From positions 101,240-135,656 of the forward strand of contig NZ_LT546207.1 in assembly GCF_900078665.2 (NCBI RefSeq): a stretch of DNA of 34,417 bases, given 5' to 3'. This DNA comes from Mycolicibacterium houstonense. Its GTDB lineage: Bacteria > Actinomycetota > Actinomycetes > Mycobacteriales > Mycobacteriaceae. Positions 30,907 through 34,417 of this stretch are shown piece by piece. How positions within the stretch are numbered: the first letter of the stretch is position 1; the number at the start of each line of letters is the position of its first letter. The notes under the pieces were generated by a model. That model had not been told where the DNA came from. It did no database searches and saw only the letters and a list, made by a program, of their open reading frames with translations. A program made the position numbers and the translations under genes.

Positions 30907-33069
30907 GTGGCCAGTCCCCACCACGAAGGCATCGACGAATACTTCTGTACGACCGTCTCGGAGTTGGCCGGAGCCGGCAACGAGCCGTGGCCGGACCGGG
31001 CGGCGCTGACCGCACGGAAGGCGCTGGCGCTCTTCGACGCCCAGCTTGGCAGCCGGCACCTGGATCTGGCCGCACGGTGGCTGCGCTCGCAGGGCAAGGG
31101 CTTCTACACGATCGGGTCGTCCGGACACGAGGGCAATGCCGCGGTGGCTGCCGCGTTGCGGCCCACGGACCCGGCGTTGTTGCACTACCGCTCCGGTGGC
31201 TTCTATCTGGCCCGCGCCGCCCAGGTGCCCGGCGTCGATCCGGTGCGTGATGTGCTGCTCGGCCTGGTCGCCGCGACCGACGAGCCGATTTCCGGCGGGC
31301 GCCACAAAGTGTTCGGCCGCCACGAACTCAGCGTCATCCCGCAGACGTCGACGATCGCGTCGCACCTACCCCGGGCATTGGGGGTGGCCTTCTCGATCGC
31401 CCGGGCCCGCAAGCTCGATGTCGCCTGTCCCTGGCCGGACGATGCGGTGACGGTGTGCAGCTTCGGTGACGCCTCGGCGAACCACTCGACGGCGGTGGGG
31501 GCCATCAATGCCGCGCTGCATGCTGCCTATCAGGGGTTGCCGATGCCGTTGTTGTTCGTCTGCGAAGACAACGGCATCGGGATCAGCACCAAGACGCCCC
31601 GCGGCTGGGTGGCCCGGACCTATGCCCACCGGGAGGGACTCCGATACTTCGCCGCCGACGGCTGCGATCTGATCGATGCCTTCGACACCGCGGTGGCCGC
31701 CGTCCAGTGGGTGAGAGCTCACCGCAAACCCGCCTTCTTGCACCTGGCCACCGTCCGGTTGATGGGTCACGCCGGGTCGGACTACGAACCGGGCTATCGC
31801 AGGCCGGACGAAATCCTGGCCGACTACGACCGCGATCCGGTGCTCAATACCGCCAGAACCCTTGTCGCACATGGTCAACTCACGCCGGCCGAGGCCATCG
31901 AACGCTATGAGGCCAAACGCCGCGAGGTGATCGGGCTGGCCGGTGAGCTCAGCCGGTCGGCACAACTCGACAGTGCGCCGGCCGTGATGAAGCCACTGCG
32001 CGACACTCTCGACGAAGCCAAGGCCGTCTCGGTCCGCGGGCCGGGGGAGCCCGGGGGCACCCCTCTGACGTTGGCGCTGGCCATCAACCGAGCGCTGAAA
32101 GACGTGCTGGCACAGCATCCGGAGACGATCGTGTTCGGCGAGGACGTGGCGCGCAAGGGCGGGGTGTACGGGGTGACCCGGGGCCTGCAGAACACCGCCG
32201 GGCCCGCCCGAGTGTTCGACACCCTGCTCGACGAGCAGACCATCCTCGGACTGGCGCTGGGGGCCGGGATCTCGGGCCTGTTGCCCATCCCCGAGATCCA
32301 GTACCTGGCGTACCTGCACAACGCCGCCGATCAGATCCGCGGCGAGGGAGCCACTCTGCAGTTCTTCTCCAACCGCCAATACCGCAACCCGATGGTGGTG
32401 CGGATCGCCGGATACGGATACCAGAAGGGCTTCGGCGGGCATTTCCACAACGACAATTCGATTGCCGCCATCCGCGACATCCCCGGCGTCGTGATCGCCT
32501 CACCGGCCCGACCCGACGATGCCGCGGCCATGTTGCACACCTGTGTCGCCGCCGCGAAAACCGCTGGGGCGGTGTGTGTGTACCTCGAACCGATCGCGCT
32601 CTATCACACCAAGGACCTCTACGCCGACGGCGATCAGCAGTGGCTGGCGGCATATCCGTCCGAGCCGGTCCGCATCGGGCAGGCGCGCACGTACGGCGAC
32701 GGGGCCGACCTGACCATCCTGACGTTCGGCAACGGACTGTGGATGAGCCTACGGGTGGCGCGCCGGCTCGAGCAGGCCGATGTGGGCACCCGCGTCGTCG
32801 ACCTGCGGTGGCTGGCGCCGTTACCGGTCGAGGACATGATGCGCGAGGCCGACACCACGGGCCGGGTGCTCATCGTCGACGAAACCCGGCGCAGCGGAGG
32901 GGTCGGGGAGGCCGTGCTCGCGGAGCTGCTGGACCACGGTTTCACCGGCCGGGTGCAACGGGTGGCCAGTGCCGACAGTTTCATCCCGCTGGGTGATGCC
33001 GCGCTTCAGGTGCTGTTGTCCGAGGACACGATCGAGGCCGCCGCGGTGAAACTCGTCGGCGGGCAGTAG
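30907..33069 (+). CDS. Fused alpha/beta E1 of a 2-oxoacid dehydrogenase
   Basis: Encodes a 720-residue thiamine diphosphate enzyme in which E1 alpha (about 1-345) and E1 beta (about 385-720) form one chain. The alpha part has GFYTIGSSGHEGNAAVAAAL and the cofactor motif from Gly187-Asp188-Ala189 to Asn222 (CEDNGIGIST). The beta part has IVFGEDVARKGGVYGVTRGL, RVFDTLLDEQTILGLALGAG and ALYHTKDLYADGD. Such E1s decarboxylate branched-chain or similar 2-oxo acids and load the acyl group on a lipoyl E2. No E2 or E3 gene is in the window. The GTG at 30907 follows AGGAGG (30897-30902), 50 nt after the glutaryl-CoA dehydrogenase gene. That neighbour suggests 2-oxoadipate as the substrate, by inference. 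Confidence 0.87.
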   Translation: MASPHHEGIDEYFCTTVSELAGAGNEPWPDRAALTARKALALFDAQLGSRHLDLAARWLRSQGKGFYTIGSSGHEGNAAVAAALRPTDPALLHYRSGGFYLARAAQVPGVDPVRDVLLGLVAATDEPISGGRHKVFGRHELSVIPQTSTIASHLPRALGVAFSIARARKLDVACPWPDDAVTVCSFGDASANHSTAVGAINAALHAAYQGLPMPLLFVCEDNGIGISTKTPRGWVARTYAHREGLRYFAADGCDLIDAFDTAVAAVQWVRAHRKPAFLHLATVRLMGHAGSDYEPGYRRPDEILADYDRDPVLNTARTLVAHGQLTPAEAIERYEAKRREVIGLAGELSRSAQLDSAPAVMKPLRDTLDEAKAVSVRGPGEPGGTPLTLALAINRALKDVLAQHPETIVFGEDVARKGGVYGVTRGLQNTAGPARVFDTLLDEQTILGLALGAGISGLLPIPEIQYLAYLHNAADQIRGEGATLQFFSNRQYRNPMVVRIAGYGYQKGFGGHFHNDNSIAAIRDIPGVVIASPARPDDAAAMLHTCVAAAKTAGAVCVYLEPIALYHTKDLYADGDQQWLAAYPSEPVRIGQARTYGDGADLTILTFGNGLWMSLRVARRLEQADVGTRVVDLRWLAPLPVEDMMREADTTGRVLIVDETRRSGGVGEAVLAELLDHGFTGRVQRVASADSFIPLGDAALQVLLSEDTIEAAAVKLVGGQ

Positions 33070-33097
33070 GCGGACACCGCGCTGAGCACCCGCTTGA

Positions 33098-33103
33098 TAG
33101 CTT
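33098..33103 (+). promoter_or_regulatory. Candidate -10 box for leaderless CoA-transferase gene
   Basis: TAGCTT, then six bases, then the ATG at 33110. There is no ribosome site in the 40-nt gap after the E1 gene, so the CoA-transferase gene may be transcribed from here as a leaderless mRNA and need not share the operon's regulation. Confidence 0.45.
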
Positions 33104-33109
33104 GACCAG

Positions 33110-34336
33110 ATGGCAGCACCTGTGACGCCCGGCCCGTCCCGCCCCCTGGCCGGCGTCCGGATCATCGAGATCTCCAGTTTCGTCGCCGTGCCCCTGGCTG
33201 GCATGACGCTGACCCAGCTGGGCGCCGAGGTGGTGCGCGTCGACCCCATCGGCGGCGCCGCCGACTACCACCGGTGGCCGCTGACCGACGGTGGCGACAG
33301 CATCTACTGGGCCGGTCTGAACAAGGGCAAGCGTTCGGTGGCCGCCGACATGCGCTCGCCCGAAGGTCAGCAGCTGGTGCAGCGGCTGATCGCCGAGGCC
33401 GGCGTGTTGATCACGAATGTGACCGGTCGGCAATGGCATTCGTACGAGGTGCTGTCGGCGATGCGACCGGATCTGATCCACGTCGAGGTGTCGGGCCGTG
33501 CCGACGGTGGCACCGGGGTCGATTACACGGTCAACGCCGGGCTGGGCTTCCCCCTGATCACCGGGCCGGCGCAGCTGGCCACCCCGGTCAACCACGTGCT
33601 GCCGGCCTGGGATGTCAGCTGCGGGCTGTACGTGGCACTGGCGGTCAGTGCCGCACTGCGCCACCGCGATTCCACCGGCGAGGGTGCGCGGATCAGCATT
33701 CCGCTGGAGAACGTCGCGCTGGCCACCGCGGGCAACCTCGGTTTCCTGACCGAGGTGATGATCAACGGCACCGGCCGGGAACGGCTCGGCAACACCCTCT
33801 ACGGCACCTACGGCCAGAATTTCACCAGCAGTGACGGTGTCGGGTTCATGCTCGTCGCCCTGACCGGCCGGCACTTCCGCGACCTCACCGAGGTCACCGG
33901 GACCACCAAAGCCGTTGCCGCCCTTGCCGAGGCGCTCGGGGCCGATTTCACCGACGAGGGGCAGCGCTACAGCCACCGCGATGCGCTGACCGGGCTGTTC
34001 ACCCTGTGGTTCAGCGAGCACACCGCCGACGAGATCAGCGCCGCGCTGTCGGGGACCTCGGTGCTGTGGGAGCGGTACCGCAGCTTCGCCGAGGTGGCGG
34101 TCAACGACCGGGTGGTCGCCAACCCGCTGTTCACCCCGCTGGAGCAACCCCGCATCGGCACCTACCTGGCGCCGGGCCTGCCGGTGTCCGTCGGTGGCGT
34201 GTATCCGCCCGCCGTGGCCGCCCCCGCCCTCGGCGATGACACCGCCGCCGTGCTCACCGAGCACCTCGGGCTGGGCAATGACGAGCTCGCGGCCCTGACC
34301 GAATCCGGCACCATCGCAACGGGTACCGCGCAATGA
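33110..34336 (+). CDS. CaiB/BaiF CoA-transferase, 2-methylfumaryl-CoA isomerase-like
   Basis: Encodes a 408-residue class III CoA-transferase. The N-terminal Rossmann part reads LAGVRIIEISSFVAVPLAGMTLTQLGAEVVRVDPIGG, and the catalytic aspartate is Asp168 in NHVLPAWDVS. The combination DPIGGAADYHRWP, IYWAGLNKGKRS, DGGTGVDYTVN and NHVLPAWD resembles Mct, the mesaconyl-CoA C1-C4 isomerase of Chloroflexus, more than generic family members, and the length agrees. It could move CoA within a dicarboxylyl-CoA or between acids. A leaderless promoter is likely just upstream. The stop overlaps the next start as ATGA. Whether it belongs to the ring-degradation pathway is unclear. Confidence 0.82.
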   Translation: MAAPVTPGPSRPLAGVRIIEISSFVAVPLAGMTLTQLGAEVVRVDPIGGAADYHRWPLTDGGDSIYWAGLNKGKRSVAADMRSPEGQQLVQRLIAEAGVLITNVTGRQWHSYEVLSAMRPDLIHVEVSGRADGGTGVDYTVNAGLGFPLITGPAQLATPVNHVLPAWDVSCGLYVALAVSAALRHRDSTGEGARISIPLENVALATAGNLGFLTEVMINGTGRERLGNTLYGTYGQNFTSSDGVGFMLVALTGRHFRDLTEVTGTTKAVAALAEALGADFTDEGQRYSHRDALTGLFTLWFSEHTADEISAALSGTSVLWERYRSFAEVAVNDRVVANPLFTPLEQPRIGTYLAPGLPVSVGGVYPPAVAAPALGDDTAAVLTEHLGLGNDELAALTESGTIATGTAQ

Positions 34337-34417
34337 GCACCCTGCTGAAGCTGTTGGAGCTACGCTCGCACGACGGCGGTGACGTGTACACCGGCCAGGC
34401 CAGCGGCCCGGCCGGCA
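34333..34417 (+). CDS. Start of a downstream gene, possibly acyl-CoA thioesterase II (partial)
   Basis: The last 85 bases encode 28 residues, beginning MSTLLKLLELRSHD, and run off the window. The ATG overlaps the CoA-transferase stop by four bases, so it is very probably a real coupled gene. The pattern of a short leucine-rich helix followed by a GGDVYTGQASGPAG segment resembles the N-terminus of TesB-type acyl-CoA thioesterases, but the fragment is too short to be sure. Confidence 0.45.
   Translation, partial: MSTLLKLLELRSHDGGDVYTGQASGPAG

Noticed and set aside
16878..33069. Nicotinate as the pathway substrate
   Set aside because: Enamidase and Mo hydroxylase fit nicotinate, but ring opening of the 3-carboxylate gives 2-formylglutarate, which is not a 2-oxo acid and would leave the E1 without a role. 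Kept only as an alternative; the E1 substrate is itself unproven.

Overview
The window reads as chromosomal DNA of a fast-growing mycobacterium (Mycolicibacterium-like). It is uniformly GC-rich. It opens with the conserved mycobacterial block rplS-lepB-rnhB-DUF2469, flanked by the head of an lppW-like lipoprotein gene on the opposite strand. Several genes carry a -10 hexamer 6-7 nt before the start codon, the usual layout of leaderless mycobacterial transcripts. No IS element, tRNA, rRNA, CRISPR array or phage gene was seen.

Layout. (1) 1-2757: lppW head (-), then rplS, lepB, rnhB and a DUF2469 gene (+). (2) 2770-7404: an M20 amidohydrolase (+) facing a minus-strand group of dienelactone hydrolase, SelO, DUF2237 protein and an IclR regulator. 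(3) 7542-10349: matC-matB, malonate uptake and activation, divergent from the IclR gene. (4) 10358-14963: a PucR-type regulator (-) divergent from a CoA-acylating semialdehyde dehydrogenase and a class III aminotransferase, probably a beta-alanine-type route; a long hairpin follows. (5) 15098-16776: a HAD-IIA phosphatase overlapping an arginase-family gene. (6) 16878-34417: a large catabolic island.

The island is the most interesting part. A GntR/FCD regulator is coupled to a RidA deaminase. Next come a CoxG-like membrane protein and a divergent LLM flavin/F420 oxidoreductase. A tightly overlapping operon encodes an ABC importer (binding protein, ATPase, two permeases), a three-subunit molybdenum hydroxylase and a FUSC-type membrane protein. 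A second operon encodes an enamidase-like amidohydrolase, a glutaryl-CoA dehydrogenase and a fused alpha/beta E1 2-oxoacid dehydrogenase. A CaiB/BaiF CoA-transferase of the methylfumaryl-CoA-isomerase type and the start of a possible thioesterase follow. Four copies of a 17-bp palindrome, consensus TTGGATA-N3-TATCCAA, lie in front of all the main island transcription units and overlap or touch their -10 boxes. They define a probable GntR regulon.

Read together, these enzymes suggest an undescribed route for an N-heteroaromatic acid: import, Mo-dependent ring hydroxylation with electrons passed to the membrane through CoxG, ring reduction by the LLM enzyme, ring opening by the enamidase-like hydrolase, imine hydrolysis by RidA, oxidative decarboxylation by E1, and glutaryl-CoA dehydrogenase. 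A pyridine-2-carboxylate (picolinate-like) substrate giving 2-oxoadipate and then glutaryl-CoA would use every one of these enzymes. That substrate is an inference, not something the sequence proves.
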